Source of the DNA: Pseudooceanicola sp.
GTDB lineage: Bacteria > Pseudomonadota > Alphaproteobacteria > Rhodobacterales > Rhodobacteraceae
Length of the DNA stretch: 64,000 bases
Direction of reading: 5' to 3'
NCBI GenBank assembly: GCA_002709085.1
Contig: PAPR01000025.1
Span: forward strand, 1-64,000
Shown here: piece by piece, positions 8,487 to 17,818 of the stretch
How the letters are laid out: every line of letters begins with the position of its first letter
Position numbering within the stretch: position 1 is the stretch's first letter
The notes under the pieces: model-generated
What the model saw: only the letters and a program-made list of their open reading frames with translations
The model's database searches: none
Told to the model about the DNA's origin: nothing
Made by a program: the position numbers and the translations under genes

Positions 8487-9128
8487 ATGACTGACAAGAT
8501 CGCCCTCATCACCGGTGCGTCGCGCGGCCTCGGGACTGCGCTGGCCAAGGCGCTCGCGCCGACCCACCATATCGTCGCTGTCGCACGGACCGTCGGCGGG
8601 CTCGAAGAGCTTGACGACGCGATCACCCAGGCCGGCGGGACCGCGACGCTGGCCCCGATGGACATCACTAAACCCGACGCCATGGCGCAGCTGTGCCGGT
8701 CGATCCATGACAGATGGGGTGGTATCGCGCTGTGGGTCCACACGGCGATCCACGCGGCCCCGCTGACCCCGGTGGCGCATATGGATGCCAAGGATTGGAC
8801 AAACTCCGTGGCGGGCAATGTCACCCCGCTTGGCCATCTGATCCCCTATATCGCGCCGCTGCTGGGGCGTGACGGGCAAGCCGTATTCTTTGACGACCCA
8901 GCGGCCGCGCAGATGTATCACGGCGCCTATGGGGCGAGCAAAGCTGCCCAGATCACCCTCGCCCGCGCCTGGGCTGCGGAAAGCGCGAAGTCCGGCCCCA
9001 AGGTCCACGTTTTGACCCCAGCGCCGATGCCGACCGCTACTCGAGCACGGTTCCATCCCGGTGAGGACCGCACCGCCCTGACCCACCCCGATGCCGAAGC
9101 CGCACGGCTTTTGCAGCTCCTGGACTGA
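8487..9128 (+). CDS. Short-chain dehydrogenase/reductase
   Basis: NAD(P)-dependent oxidoreductase of the classical SDR family, 213 residues (short for the family, usual about 250). It has the nucleotide-binding motif TGASRGLG at about 9-16, the conserved Asp of a DIT motif near 60, and the catalytic YGASK (YxxxK) near 147-151. The usual NNAG is replaced by VHTAI and the catalytic Ser region by FFDDPAA, so the Ser of the catalytic triad seems absent and activity is uncertain. The substrate is unknown. The next gene starts 3 bp later, so the two are likely coupled. Confidence 0.8.
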   Translation: MTDKIALITGASRGLGTALAKALAPTHHIVAVARTVGGLEELDDAITQAGGTATLAPMDITKPDAMAQLCRSIHDRWGGIALWVHTAIHAAPLTPVAHMDAKDWTNSVAGNVTPLGHLIPYIAPLLGRDGQAVFFDDPAAAQMYHGAYGASKAAQITLARAWAAESAKSGPKVHVLTPAPMPTATRARFHPGEDRTALTHPDAEAARLLQLLD

Positions 9129-9131
9129 CGC

Positions 9132-9503
9132 GTGGTCGAAAATCCCAACAGCTATATCGCCGCTCAACCCGAGCCTTTGGCAAAGTCGCTGCGCGCCTTG
9201 CGTCAGTTGCTGGCCGCCCGGATCACCCACGCCGGCGTGGCGGTCGAAGAGGTCATGTCCTACGACATGCCGGGTTTTCGCATCCTCTCGGGTCATGGCA
9301 CCGGCAAGATGCTGATTGGCTACGCTGGCTGGACCGCGCACCTAGCGATCTATCCCCATTCGGGCGGCGTGTTGGGCCGCATGACGCAGGAAACGCGCGG
9401 CATGAGCCAGACCAAGAGCGCGTTGCATGTGCCCATCGGCGGGCTACCGGACGAGCGCGTGGTCGACAGGATGGTCCACCTTCGTCTCGATGAAATGGAC
9501 TGA
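9132..9503 (+). CDS. DUF1801 (YdhG/Fra-like) family protein
   Basis: The 123-residue cytoplasmic protein starts with GTG 3 bp after the SDR stop. It matches the YdhG/DUF1801 fold, with VEEVMSYDMPGFRI and LIGYAGWTAHLAIYPHSGG. Members of this frataxin-like-fold family include an iron chaperone of Bacillus (Fra/YdhG), but most have no assigned function. I assign the family, not an activity. Confidence 0.75.
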   Translation: MVENPNSYIAAQPEPLAKSLRALRQLLAARITHAGVAVEEVMSYDMPGFRILSGHGTGKMLIGYAGWTAHLAIYPHSGGVLGRMTQETRGMSQTKSALHVPIGGLPDERVVDRMVHLRLDEMD

Positions 9504-9654
9504 CCGTTCCCTTGCGAGGGGCGCGTCGGGTGCCTTGCCATAGGCTTGGACGGTGGCTTTGATGGGTGATCACCGGCGGAGGAAAACGTCCTGCCCTACG
9601 ATTTTCACCACGGGGCGGGTTCAGCCAACTCAGGCGACACATCTCAGGCCTATG

Positions 9655-9708
9655 CCCGCTTGCCCGTCTGCGTCCCCGATTGTATGCAGGACGAAACGGG
9701 CAAGCGGG
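9655..9708 (+). promoter_or_regulatory. Strong hairpin in the surE leader
   Basis: CCCGCTTGCCCGT (9655-9667) and ACGGGCAAGCGGG (9696-9708) form a perfect 13-bp inverted repeat. Inside the 28-nt loop, CGTCC (9671-9675) and GGACG (9689-9693) add a 5-bp inner stem. The structure ends 7 nt before the surE ATG and includes the only purine-rich stretch available for ribosome binding. It is not followed by T residues, so it does not look like a terminator. A translational control element is inferred. Confidence 0.65.
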
Positions 9709-9715
9709 GCAAAAT

Positions 9716-10498
9716 ATGCGTATTCTCATCACCAACGACGATGGCATCAACGCACCCGGCCTCAAGGTTCTGGAGGATATCGCCAACGAGCTTGCCGGGC
9801 CGGAGGGTGAAGTCTGGATCGTCGCCCCCGCGTTTGAGCAATCTGGCGTCGGGCACAAGATCTCCTACACCCATCCCTTCATGATCTCGGAAATGGGACC
9901 ACGCCGGTATGCCGCCGAAGGGGCGCCAGCGGATTGCGTCATGGCGGGCTTGCATCAGGTCCTCCCCGGTCAGCCGGTCGACCTGATCCTTTCTGGCGTG
10001 AACCGGGGAAACAATTCCGCAGAGAACGCGCTATATTCCGGGACACTTGGCGGCGCGATGGAGGGCGCCTTGCAGGGCCATCGCGCGATTGCCCTGTCGC
10101 AATACCTGGGGGCGGAGACAATTGACCTGCCCAACCCCTTTGAGGGCGCGGCACACCATGGCGTCGAGGTCATTCGCAGAATTCTCGCCTCGGACCCCAC
10201 GCAGGGAAGTGCCTACGGAGTCTTTTACAACGTCAATTTCCCACCCTGCGCAGCTGCGGATGTGGCCGGCGTGCGGGTCGCGGCACAGGGCATCCGGCCC
10301 GGCACGCGCTTCGCGGTCGAGCCGCATCTGTCGCCATCGGGACGGACATTCCTGTGGGTGCGCGGCACGGATCAACGTATCACCTCTGCGCCCGGCACGG
10401 ATGCGGCGGTCAATCTGGAACGCTACATCTCGGTCACGCCGATGCGCGCCGATCTGACTGCCCATGACCTTTTGGAGAGCCTGAAGGCCATCGAATGA
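9716..10498 (+). CDS. surE: 5'/3'-nucleotidase SurE
   Basis: Metal-dependent nucleoside monophosphate phosphatase (survival protein), 260 residues. The N-terminus [12 protein letters not shown] carries the Asp-Asp metal ligands. [25 protein letters not shown] is the family signature, with further ligands around the Asn-rich loop. The frame is open from 9566, but homology starts exactly at the ATG at 9716. The stop overlaps the pcm start (ATGA at 10495-10498). surE-pcm-nlpD is a conserved stationary-phase cluster in proteobacteria. Confidence 0.95.
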   Translation: MRILITNDDGINAPGLKVLEDIANELAGPEGEVWIVAPAFEQSGVGHKISYTHPFMISEMGPRRYAAEGAPADCVMAGLHQVLPGQPVDLILSGVNRGNNSAENALYSGTLGGAMEGALQGHRAIALSQYLGAETIDLPNPFEGAAHHGVEVIRRILASDPTQGSAYGVFYNVNFPPCAAADVAGVRVAAQGIRPGTRFAVEPHLSPSGRTFLWVRGTDQRITSAPGTDAAVNLERYISVTPMRADLTAHDLLESLKAIE

Positions 10499-11157
10499 CC
10501 GACGACGAGACCATCGCCGAACGCAAGATGCAGTTCCTCTTCGCGCTGCGATCCCGCGGTGTGACGGACAGCCGCACGCTGGCCGCGATGGAGCGCGTGG
10601 ATCGTGGCGAGTTCGTGCGCGGCCTGTTCGCGGCACGCGCCTATGAGGACATGCCGCTGCCGATCGCCTGCGGGCAGACGATCTCCCAACCCTCAATCGT
10701 GGGGTTGATGACGCAGGCGCTGAATGTCCAACAGCGTCACCGCGTGCTGGAGGTTGGTACCGGCTCAGGCTATCAGGCCGCGATCCTGTCGCAACTGGCG
10801 CGCCGCGTTTATACTATCGACCGCCATCAACGACTGGTACGCGAGGCGCAGGCGCTGTTTGACCGCAAGGGATGGGGCAATATCACGACATTTGCCGCCG
10901 ATGGCAGTCACGGGCTGGCGGATCAGGCCCCCTTTGACCGCATCATCGTGACCGCCGCCGCAGAGGACGCCCCCGGGCCGCTCTTGGCTCAGTTAAAGAT
11001 TGACGGTATCATGGTGGTGCCGGTCGGCCAGTCGGATACGGTGCAAAGCCTGATCCGGGTCACCCGTCTAGAGACGGGATACGACTACGAGGAATTGCGC
11101 CCGGTGCGCTTTGTTCCGCTGGTCGAGGGCCTTGGTAAAGAAGACGAAGGCGCCTAA
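10495..11157 (+). CDS. pcm: Protein-L-isoaspartate O-methyltransferase
   Basis: SAM-dependent methyltransferase that starts repair of isoaspartyl residues in damaged proteins. The 220-residue product has the PCMT substrate loop [13 protein letters not shown] (about 58-70), SAM motif [16 protein letters not shown] (about 83-97), and the FDRIIVTAA / [12 protein letters not shown] segments. It is coupled to surE by a 4-base overlap, as expected for this cluster. The start at 10495 is fixed by that overlap. Confidence 0.94.
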   Translation: MTDDETIAERKMQFLFALRSRGVTDSRTLAAMERVDRGEFVRGLFAARAYEDMPLPIACGQTISQPSIVGLMTQALNVQQRHRVLEVGTGSGYQAAILSQLARRVYTIDRHQRLVREAQALFDRKGWGNITTFAADGSHGLADQAPFDRIIVTAAAEDAPGPLLAQLKIDGIMVVPVGQSDTVQSLIRVTRLETGYDYEELRPVRFVPLVEGLGKEDEGA

Positions 11158-11215
11158 GCGTCAAAATGGGTAGACGAAGCTCCGACACAACGGGGTGGTG
11201 TGAGGGATCGAACAG

Positions 11216-12499
11216 ATGCGCGACAAATCCGACAGCTCGGGTCATTTCATGGGCGGGGCCTACCGTCATCGCAGGGCGTTGAGCAAAGTCCTGATGGCCG
11301 GAACCGCCGTATTGGCGCTCAGCGCCTGTGAGCAAGGAGTGGACATGGACCTGCGCGGTGGATTGGGTGGATTTTCCACCACCGATGCCGCGCGCACCTC
11401 TACCGCCAGCCGACCGCAGCCGGATAATCGCGGCGTCATCTCTTATCCCAACTATCAGGTGGCCTTGTCCCAGCGCGGTGATAGCGTTTCGGATGTGGCG
11501 CGCAGAATTGGCGTGAACCCGCAGCAACTGGCCGATTACAACGGATTGCGTGTCGATGATCGCCTGCGCAAAGGCGAGGTCTTGGCGCTGCCCACACGGG
11601 TGGCCGAACCCTCCCCCGCCACGGGGGCTGCTGGTGTGGGGCCGATCCTGCCGAACGGTCAGGTCGACATCGGGTCGATGGCCGGTGCGGCGATCGATCG
11701 TGCGGGCGATCAGCGCGTCGAAGTCGCCACCCTGCCGCCAGCGGACAACCAGATGACCGGGCAGGAACCCGTGCGCCACCAGGTCGTGCGCGGAGAGACC
11801 GCCTACACGATTTCACGGCTTTACAACGTGCCGGTGCGATCGCTGGCCGACTGGAACGGGCTGGATGAGAATTTCACCATCCGTGAAGGGCAGTTCCTGC
11901 TGATCCCCGTCGCCTCCGCCCAGCCCCCAGCCTCGTCCGGTGCCTCTGCCACCGGAACGACGGAATTGCCGGGGGCCGGCTCACCCACCCCGGTCCCACC
12001 GAGCGCGGTTGCACCGCTTCCGGCGGAAAAGACCGAACCGATCAAACCGGCAGCCCCCGTCGCCGCCGCTACCGCTGCGGCGACCGCCCCGGTAGAGACG
12101 CCGACCCTCGCGCCCGACCTCGGACAGCAACAGACCGCCACGACAAAGCGTGCGGCCATGGATTATCCGGTCAAGGGGCGCATCATTCGGGAGTTTTCGC
12201 GCGGCCGCAGCGACGGAATCGACATTGCCGCCGATCCGGGAACCGCCGTCCGCGCGGCGACCGCCGGAACCGTGGCCGCCATCACATCGGATGCGGACAA
12301 CGTCCGTGTGATCGTGGTGCGCCACGAGGGCCAGTTGCTGACGATCTATTCCAACGTCGACAATATCTCGGTGAAGGAAGGCACGTCGGTCTCGCGCGGG
12401 CAGAAGATGGCCGAAATCCGCTCCGGTGCATCGTCCTACGTGCATTTCGAGGTCCGCAAGGGTCTCGAAGCGACGGACCCGATGGCTTATCTGAACTGA
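11216..12499 (+). CDS. nlpD: NlpD-like LysM/M23 lipoprotein
   Basis: The 427-residue outer-membrane lipoprotein has a signal peptide ending in the lipobox LSAC, two LysM domains (around 77-125 and 182-227; YQVALSQRGDSVSDVARRIG and HQVVRGETAYTISRLYNVP), a Pro/Ala-rich linker, and a C-terminal M23/LytM domain (about 320-427). The metal-binding residues are degenerate: DGIDIAA lacks the first His, and YSNV stands where active enzymes have YxH. This fits NlpD/EnvC-type amidase activators rather than endopeptidases. The linker is 58 bp after pcm, completing the surE-pcm-nlpD block. A lysostaphin-like activity is not expected. Confidence 0.88.
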   Translation: MRDKSDSSGHFMGGAYRHRRALSKVLMAGTAVLALSACEQGVDMDLRGGLGGFSTTDAARTSTASRPQPDNRGVISYPNYQVALSQRGDSVSDVARRIGVNPQQLADYNGLRVDDRLRKGEVLALPTRVAEPSPATGAAGVGPILPNGQVDIGSMAGAAIDRAGDQRVEVATLPPADNQMTGQEPVRHQVVRGETAYTISRLYNVPVRSLADWNGLDENFTIREGQFLLIPVASAQPPASSGASATGTTELPGAGSPTPVPPSAVAPLPAEKTEPIKPAAPVAAATAAATAPVETPTLAPDLGQQQTATTKRAAMDYPVKGRIIREFSRGRSDGIDIAADPGTAVRAATAGTVAAITSDADNVRVIVVRHEGQLLTIYSNVDNISVKEGTSVSRGQKMAEIRSGASSYVHFEVRKGLEATDPMAYLN

Positions 12500-12616
12500 G
12501 AAATCGGCGGTTTGGGCGTGGGTGAATACGCTGGCGGTGTGATCGGAGAAGTTATGCTCCGCGATCCATCACGCCCCCGACGGCTACTTGCCCAAGGGAG
12601 ATGAGGCGCGCGACCT

Positions 12617-13465
12617 TCAGGTAATCTTGACGCCGTGACGGCCCGCGAGGTCAACGAAGAATTGCCAGGCGACACGCCCCGAGCGCGCGCCGCGCGTGGC
12701 CTGCCATTCGATCGCTTCCGCCTTTAGTGTCGCGGGATCGACGGTCACGCCATAGGCGGCGCAATAGCCCTCGATCATCGCCAGGAAGTCGTCCTGATCG
12801 CAGGCGTGAAATCCCAGCCAGAGGCCGAAGCGATCCGAGAGGGAGACCTTTTCTTCGACCGCTTCGCCCGGATTGATCGCGCTGGAGCGTTCATTGTCGA
12901 TCATCTCACGCGGCATCAGGTGCCGCCGGTTCGAGGTGGCGTAGAACAGGACGTTCTCAGGCCGCCCGGCGATGCCGCCGTCCAGTACCGCTTTGAGCGA
13001 TTTATAGTGCTGGTCATCGTGGCCGAATGACAGATCATCGCAGAACAGCAGGTAGCGATGCGGCGTCGCGCCGAGAACCTGCATCAGCCGCGTGACCGTA
13101 GGCAGGTCATCGCGCTGGAGTTCAACGATTTTCAACGCGTGGCCGCGCGACAGGCATTCGGCGTGGATCGCCTTGACCAGGCTCGACTTGCCCATGCCGC
13201 GTGCCCCCCAGAGGAGGGCGTTGTTTGCTGGCAGCCCCTTGGCGAATTGCAGGGTGTTGGCGAGCAAGGTGTCGCGCGATCGGTCGATGCCCACCAGCAG
13301 GTCCAGTGCGACGCGCGAGACGTTTGGGACCGGCTCCAGCCGTTCGGGATCGCCGTGCCAGACAAAAGCGTCTGCCGCAGAGACGTCGGGTGTCAAAAGC
13401 GGCGGCGGGGCCATCCGCTCCAACGCGGCGGCGATTCGGGGAAGGGCGTCGTCAGTCATCGTCAT
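12617..13465 (-). CDS. DUF815 family ATPase
   Basis: Predicted AAA-like ATPase of 282 residues. Walker A is LLWGARGMGKSSLV (about 84-97), Walker B YLLFCDDLSF (about 138-147), sensor-like ATSNRRHL near 178, and an FGLWLGF segment follows. DUF815 proteins are widespread in proteobacteria with no established cellular role. It begins 3 bp after tatC and is probably cotranscribed with tatABC, but nothing links it directly to protein export. Confidence 0.82.
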   Translation of the reverse strand: MTMTDDALPRIAAALERMAPPPLLTPDVSAADAFVWHGDPERLEPVPNVSRVALDLLVGIDRSRDTLLANTLQFAKGLPANNALLWGARGMGKSSLVKAIHAECLSRGHALKIVELQRDDLPTVTRLMQVLGATPHRYLLFCDDLSFGHDDQHYKSLKAVLDGGIAGRPENVLFYATSNRRHLMPREMIDNERSSAINPGEAVEEKVSLSDRFGLWLGFHACDQDDFLAMIEGYCAAYGVTVDPATLKAEAIEWQATRGARSGRVAWQFFVDLAGRHGVKIT

Positions 13466-13468
13466 GGA

Positions 13469-14398
13469 TCAAGTATCATTCCGGTCTTTGTCGTCGTCCA
13501 GATGCGCCGCGATATCGTCGTCCTGTTCGAACTCATCCTCCAGCGGGTCGCCGAGATCGGCGTCTTCATCGTCGTAATAGCCATCGGCGCGCAGTTGCTC
13601 CTCGCGCTTGGTCTCAACCCGGCGCACGAGGAAGATCGAGACCTCGTAGAGCCCGTAGACGACCACAAAGAGGATAACCTGCGTGATGACATCCGGCGGG
13701 GTCACGAGGGCCGCCAGCACGAGGATCGCGACAGAGGCGTACTTGCGCATCCCGCCCAACCCTTCAGAGCTGACGAGGCCGGCTTTGCCCATGAGGGTCA
13801 GAAGGACGGGGAGCTGGAAGCACAGGCCGAAAGCAACGATGAACTTGATTGTCAGCGACAGGTATTCCTGCGCGGAGCCCTGAAAAGCGATGCCGGCGAT
13901 GCCGTTGGTGACCTCTTCCTCGCCAAGGACCGAGCCGGGCTGCTGGAAGCCGAGAAAGAAATCAAAGGCCAGCGGCGTGATGATGTAGAAAGCAAAGGAT
14001 GCGCCCAGCAAAAACATCACCGGCGAGGCGATCAGGAACGGCAGGAAGGCGCCCTTTTCGTTACGGTAAAGGCCCGGCGCCACAAAGCGCCACATCTGGT
14101 AGCTGATGAATGGAAAGGCCAGGAACAGTCCCCCAAGCAGGGAGATCGAGATCGCGACAAAGAAGCCTTCCTGCAGCTTGATGAGGATCAGACCGCAATC
14201 GCCGGTCTGACCACGCGCGGCCATGGCATCGCACAAGGGGCGCGTCAGAAAGTTGAAGATCGGGTTCCAGACGGTGAAACAGATCACCATGCCGATGATG
14301 AAAGCGATGGCGGAATGGATCAGCCGGGTGCGCAGCTCGGCGAGGTGCTCGATCAGCGGGGCGGAGCTGTCTTCGATCTCGTCATTCAACGTGCTCAT
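13469..14398 (-). CDS. tatC: Sec-independent translocase TatC
   Basis: Core receptor of the twin-arginine translocase; binds the RR signal peptide in the inner membrane. The 309-residue product has six hydrophobic segments, the N-terminal HLAELRTRL motif, and the conserved [14 protein letters not shown] of the first cytoplasmic loop. A long, highly acidic C-terminal tail (last 40 residues, [20 protein letters not shown]) extends the usual length of about 250. It overlaps tatB by ATGA at 14395-14398. Confidence 0.95.
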   Translation of the reverse strand: MSTLNDEIEDSSAPLIEHLAELRTRLIHSAIAFIIGMVICFTVWNPIFNFLTRPLCDAMAARGQTGDCGLILIKLQEGFFVAISISLLGGLFLAFPFISYQMWRFVAPGLYRNEKGAFLPFLIASPVMFLLGASFAFYIITPLAFDFFLGFQQPGSVLGEEEVTNGIAGIAFQGSAQEYLSLTIKFIVAFGLCFQLPVLLTLMGKAGLVSSEGLGGMRKYASVAILVLAALVTPPDVITQVILFVVVYGLYEVSIFLVRRVETKREEQLRADGYYDDEDADLGDPLEDEFEQDDDIAAHLDDDKDRNDT

Positions 14399-15144
14399 TC
14401 GCTGCCCTCAGGGGTGTCGGGTTTGGGCTTCGGCGTCTTGGGTTTCGTCGTCCGCGGTTTGGTTGTCTTTGGCGTCGCCGTCTTTGGTTTGGGCGTTTTC
14501 GGCTGCGTGGTGCCCGTGTCGGCGGCGGCTGTCGTGCGTGCTTTGGTGGCCGCGGTGGCGCCCGCGAGCTGGGCCTTGGTCGCCTTGGCCGGCGTTTTCG
14601 CCGTGCTCCGCTTGGTGGCCGGTTTGGATGCGGCGGGTTTTGCGGCGGCGGATTTGGCCGCAGGCTTTCGGGTCGGCTTTCGGGCGGGCTTAACCTTTGC
14701 CTTGGTGGGCTGTGCGCCCTCGCTCCGCGTCGCCTCGCCCTGCTCGCCCTGCGCGCTGGCGGCGGCCTCAGCTTCGGCATCCGGACGTTTCTGGGCACGC
14801 TCGGCGGTGGTTGCATGAATCTTCTTGGCGGCAGCGGCGCGATCTTCGGCCAGCTTTGACGTGTTCGAAGAGGGATCCCACTTGGTGAAATCCGCCGCGT
14901 CCTTGACCTTGTCCAGCCCGTATTTCGCGGGGTTGGACAAGCCGCGCAGGCTGTCCGTCGCCTCTTTCACGCCGGACTGATCAGCCGCGTCTTCCATCGC
15001 GCGCGAAAACTCGCGCGCCATGCCCTTCGCCTTGCCCATGTAGCGACCCATGTTGCGAAACAACACGGGCAGATCCTTGGGGCCGACCACGATGAGGGCG
15101 ACGACGCCGATGAGCAGAAGCTCGGTCCAGCCCATTCCGAACAT
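14395..15144 (-). CDS. tatB: Sec-independent translocase TatB
   Basis: TatB partners TatC in recognising twin-arginine substrates. The first 21 residues form the membrane helix ([21 protein letters not shown]) with the conserved Glu and Gly-Pro hinge, followed by an amphipathic helix ([19 protein letters not shown]). After about 120 residues it turns into a long Ala/Lys/Pro/Thr-rich tail with imperfect KP/TT repeats. At 249 residues it is longer than E. coli TatB (171). It lies 6 bp after tatA. Confidence 0.93.
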   Translation of the reverse strand: MFGMGWTELLLIGVVALIVVGPKDLPVLFRNMGRYMGKAKGMAREFSRAMEDAADQSGVKEATDSLRGLSNPAKYGLDKVKDAADFTKWDPSSNTSKLAEDRAAAAKKIHATTAERAQKRPDAEAEAAASAQGEQGEATRSEGAQPTKAKVKPARKPTRKPAAKSAAAKPAASKPATKRSTAKTPAKATKAQLAGATAATKARTTAAADTGTTQPKTPKPKTATPKTTKPRTTKPKTPKPKPDTPEGSE

Positions 15145-15150
15145 TTAGGA

Positions 15151-15363
15151 TCAGACCTTGTCTTTTTCTTCCGGCGTCACGTCGCGCGCGCCGTCGGCAT
15201 GAGCGTCGTCCAGTTCGTTCTGGCCTTCGCTGACGCCCCGCTTGAACGAAGTGATGCCTTTGCCGACTTCGCCCATGAGCGACGAAATCTTGCCGCGTCC
15301 GAACAGGACCAGCACGACGACGGCGATCAGCAGAAGGCCGGGCAGGCCGATATTGTTGAGCAT
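15151..15363 (-). CDS. tatA: Sec-independent translocase TatA
   Basis: Pore-forming or membrane-thinning subunit of the Tat system; 70 residues. It has an N-terminal helix ([17 protein letters not shown]), the FGRGKI hinge and an amphipathic helix [18 protein letters not shown], then an acidic tail. It is first in the tatABC-DUF815 run on the minus strand, so the operon promoter is expected in 15364-15522, where I could not pick convincing -10/-35 boxes. Confidence 0.93.
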   Translation of the reverse strand: MLNNIGLPGLLLIAVVVLVLFGRGKISSLMGEVGKGITSFKRGVSEGQNELDDAHADGARDVTPEEKDKV

Positions 15364-15522
15364 TGTCTTTTCTCCCCTGGCTCCGGGCTGGTGTGATCGC
15401 CCGGGTCGAAAGTCCGTTCGTATCTAATGGGTCAACCCCGGAAGGGGAAGGTGCAATCCCTGAATTGTGAGAATATTCGCTCAGCCCGCAGACAGCCGTC
15501 CGAGGGGGCCACAGCGGGCAGG

Positions 15523-16608
15523 CTAACCTGTCACTGGAAAGACAAAACAGCGATCACGCCGGATGGTCAACCACAGCGGCTTGCCCGGCTTGGGCAGGAA
15601 CACATTGGGCACCGTCGCCTTGATGGTGGAGCCGTCGTAGTCCATCCGGAATTCGACGAGGCTTTCGTTGCCCATGAAGCGCGCCCGCGTTACCACACCG
15701 CGCGCCGGCGTGCCGTCCTGCGGCGTCGATAGCGGGCCGGAGCCGTTGCGGTCGAAGTCGATTTTCAGATGCTGAGGCCGGATCACGATGTCCACCGCCT
15801 GACCGTCCGGCACGCCGGGCGCGAGGAACTGGCCAAAGGGGCTTTCGGTCAGCGCCCCACGCACGATACCGCGTATTACATTGATATCACTGAAAAAAGC
15901 CACCGCCTCCTTGTCGATCGGAGCGTTGTAGATGTTGTAGGGCGCGCCTTGCTGGACGATCACACCGCGTCGCATCAGGGCGATCTCATCCGCCATGCGC
16001 ATCGCTTCGTCAGGTTCGTGGGTGACCAGCAGAACGGCGGTACCCGCTTCCTTCAACACGGCGAGCGTGGTGTCCCGGATTTCGTCACGCAGGCGGTTGT
16101 CGAGACCCGAGAAGGGTTCATCCATCAGCATGATGCGCGGATTGGGGGCCAGCGCCCGTGCCAGTGCAACGCGCTGCTGCTCACCCCCGGACAATTCATG
16201 CGGCCAGGCGTCGATAAATCGCCGCAGGTTTACGCGGTCCAGCATGGTTTCGACCCTCGCGCGGCGCTCGGCCGCACGGCCGGTCAACCCGAAGGCGACG
16301 TTATCCGCCACGGAAAGGTGCGGAAAGAGGGCAAAATCCTGAAACATCAACCCGATCCGGCGACGTTCGGCGGGGACATTGGTGCGTGTGTCGCTGATCA
16401 CCTCGCCGTCGACGAGGATCGCGCCTTCATTCTGCATTTCGACCCCGGCAATCATCCGTAGCGTCGTCGACTTGCCACAGCCCGAAGGCCCCAGCAGGCA
16501 GGTCACCTGCCCCGGCAGGATCGACAGCGACACGTCATCGACCACCGCGCGGCCCTCGAACCGGCGGGTCAGGTTGCGAATCTCCAGTCGTGGTATCTGC
16601 CCGGTCAC
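15523..16608 (-). CDS. FbpC-like ABC transporter ATP-binding protein
   Basis: Importer ATPase of the iron(III)/spermidine type, 361 residues. Walker A GPSGCGKST, signature LSGGEQQRVALARAL, Walker B MLMDEPFSGLD, switch His VTHEPDEAMRMAD, and a C-terminal TOBE-like regulatory domain (about 275-361). No permease or binding protein is nearby, so the substrate is unassigned; sulphate, iron or polyamine are possible. I use the GTG at 16608 because AGAAGG lies 7 nt upstream. A GTG at 16635 would add 9 residues, but has no clear ribosome site and lies inside a hairpin (16621-16652). Confidence 0.83.
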   Translation of the reverse strand: MTGQIPRLEIRNLTRRFEGRAVVDDVSLSILPGQVTCLLGPSGCGKSTTLRMIAGVEMQNEGAILVDGEVISDTRTNVPAERRRIGLMFQDFALFPHLSVADNVAFGLTGRAAERRARVETMLDRVNLRRFIDAWPHELSGGEQQRVALARALAPNPRIMLMDEPFSGLDNRLRDEIRDTTLAVLKEAGTAVLLVTHEPDEAMRMADEIALMRRGVIVQQGAPYNIYNAPIDKEAVAFFSDINVIRGIVRGALTESPFGQFLAPGVPDGQAVDIVIRPQHLKIDFDRNGSGPLSTPQDGTPARGVVTRARFMGNESLVEFRMDYDGSTIKATVPNVFLPKPGKPLWLTIRRDRCFVFPVTG

Positions 16609-16688
16609 GGCGCGCCCTTCTCCCAAGCGAAACACTCGGGTTTCGCAAGGGATTACCGCCGCGCTGCGCGGGACGCAACCGGGCGCGA

Positions 16689-17807
16689 TCAGGCGGCAGT
16701 CAGCTCAAACCCGGCGGAGTCACGGATTTTGCCGTTGATCTGAAGGTACAGGCGGTGCGGCCCCGGATGCAGGCGAAAGGTGGTCGCATCCCCCCGCATC
16801 ATATGCTGTTTGGAGAGGGTCAACGGAGCATCGGGCGCCACCCTCCCCTGTCTGAGCTTGAAAACCTTGCGGCCCGGCCGGCCCGAGGGGCGGTGAAATT
16901 CGAGGATATAATCGATCAGAACCACGCATGTCTCTGGTGCGGTGAGCGTGATCGCCATGTCCAGGGCCTCACCGATCCGGATGATCGGCGAGGCCAGCGT
17001 CAGCTCTGCCGTAAGGGTTGCCTCAGGATCATATCCAAGGAGAGCGAAGGCTTGGGGGTGGCCCGCTTTGATCAAGCCCCGAAGGGCATGGCGGGTCAGC
17101 CATGCGACCTCTTCCTTCCGCCGCGCCTCGGCCTGCCAGCGGTCAAGCCGTTGCAGCACGGCATCTGCGTCGACCTTGCTGATATCGTTCATGTGATTGG
17201 CGACAGACCTTGTGACGAACCTTGCGTCATCCTCGCGCAACCGGTCGAGCAGCGGCAGCGCGCGTGCAATCGGTGTGGTGATGCCGATTCCCCATGGTAG
17301 CCTGGGCCGGGTCCCTTCGCTGACCAGACGCCGGACGTGGTAGCTGGGATGGTGCGCCCAGACCTCGAAACGCGCATAGCTATCGTCCGGCCATCGGTTG
17401 ATGACATGGCGGATCGCGTATTCCATCGAAAAGCGTTGCGTCAGCGCCTCCAGCAGATCCAGCGTGCGATCCCGGTGGTGCTCCAATCCATGCGCGACGG
17501 CGTATTCGCCAAGCGGTGCATAGATGAAATCCCCGAAATCCCCATCCCTCCGCGTCGGGTCCAGCGGCGGCGGCAGCGCGGCCTCGATGATCTCTGCCGC
17601 ATGCGCGAAATCGCTCGGCAAAGCCGGGGCGAGGCATTCAGCGATCCAGGCCATTCGCTGCTTCAGCTCCAACTCCGGAAACCGACCCAGCACCCGGGCT
17701 TCAAACTCAGGATCGAAGCCCGGATCGACAGCGCGGAACCGGGCCGCGAGGTCGCCGACCTTTGTCGCGTTGAAAAACAGGTCTTTCAGCGGCGCGCCCT
17801 TGGCCAT
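16689..17807 (-). CDS. AlkC-like DNA alkylation repair protein
   Basis: The 372-residue protein fits the AlkC branch of HEAT-like-repeat DNA glycosylases, which excise N3-alkylated purines. The start MAKGAPLKDLFFNATKVGDLAARF and PGFDPEFEARVL are typical of AlkC. The middle (about 60-265) is helical repeats containing WAHHPSYHVRRLVSEGTRPRLPW. The last 100 residues look like an all-beta Ig-like domain, as in some AlkC proteins. It starts 11 bp after the SDR stop, so the two are probably cotranscribed. The family assignment is by pattern; activity is inferred. Confidence 0.8.
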   Translation of the reverse strand: MAKGAPLKDLFFNATKVGDLAARFRAVDPGFDPEFEARVLGRFPELELKQRMAWIAECLAPALPSDFAHAAEIIEAALPPPLDPTRRDGDFGDFIYAPLGEYAVAHGLEHHRDRTLDLLEALTQRFSMEYAIRHVINRWPDDSYARFEVWAHHPSYHVRRLVSEGTRPRLPWGIGITTPIARALPLLDRLREDDARFVTRSVANHMNDISKVDADAVLQRLDRWQAEARRKEEVAWLTRHALRGLIKAGHPQAFALLGYDPEATLTAELTLASPIIRIGEALDMAITLTAPETCVVLIDYILEFHRPSGRPGRKVFKLRQGRVAPDAPLTLSKQHMMRGDATTFRLHPGPHRLYLQINGKIRDSAGFELTAA

Positions 17808-17818
17808 CAGCGTGTCGC

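Noticed and set aside
8487-9128. Reading this SDR as a fully canonical dehydrogenase
   Set aside because: The YxxxK is present but the catalytic Ser and NNAG regions are altered, so activity is left open.
12538-12578. Hairpin between nlpD and DUF815 genes (CGGAG/CTCCG with outer GTGAT/ATCAC)
   Set aside because: Short stems, a 6-base bulge and no T tract; not convincing as a terminator for either convergent gene.
13058-14818. Plus-strand 586-codon open frame opposite DUF815, tatC and tatB
   Set aside because: Antisense to three genes with clear motifs and short intergenic joins; the product has no recognised domain.
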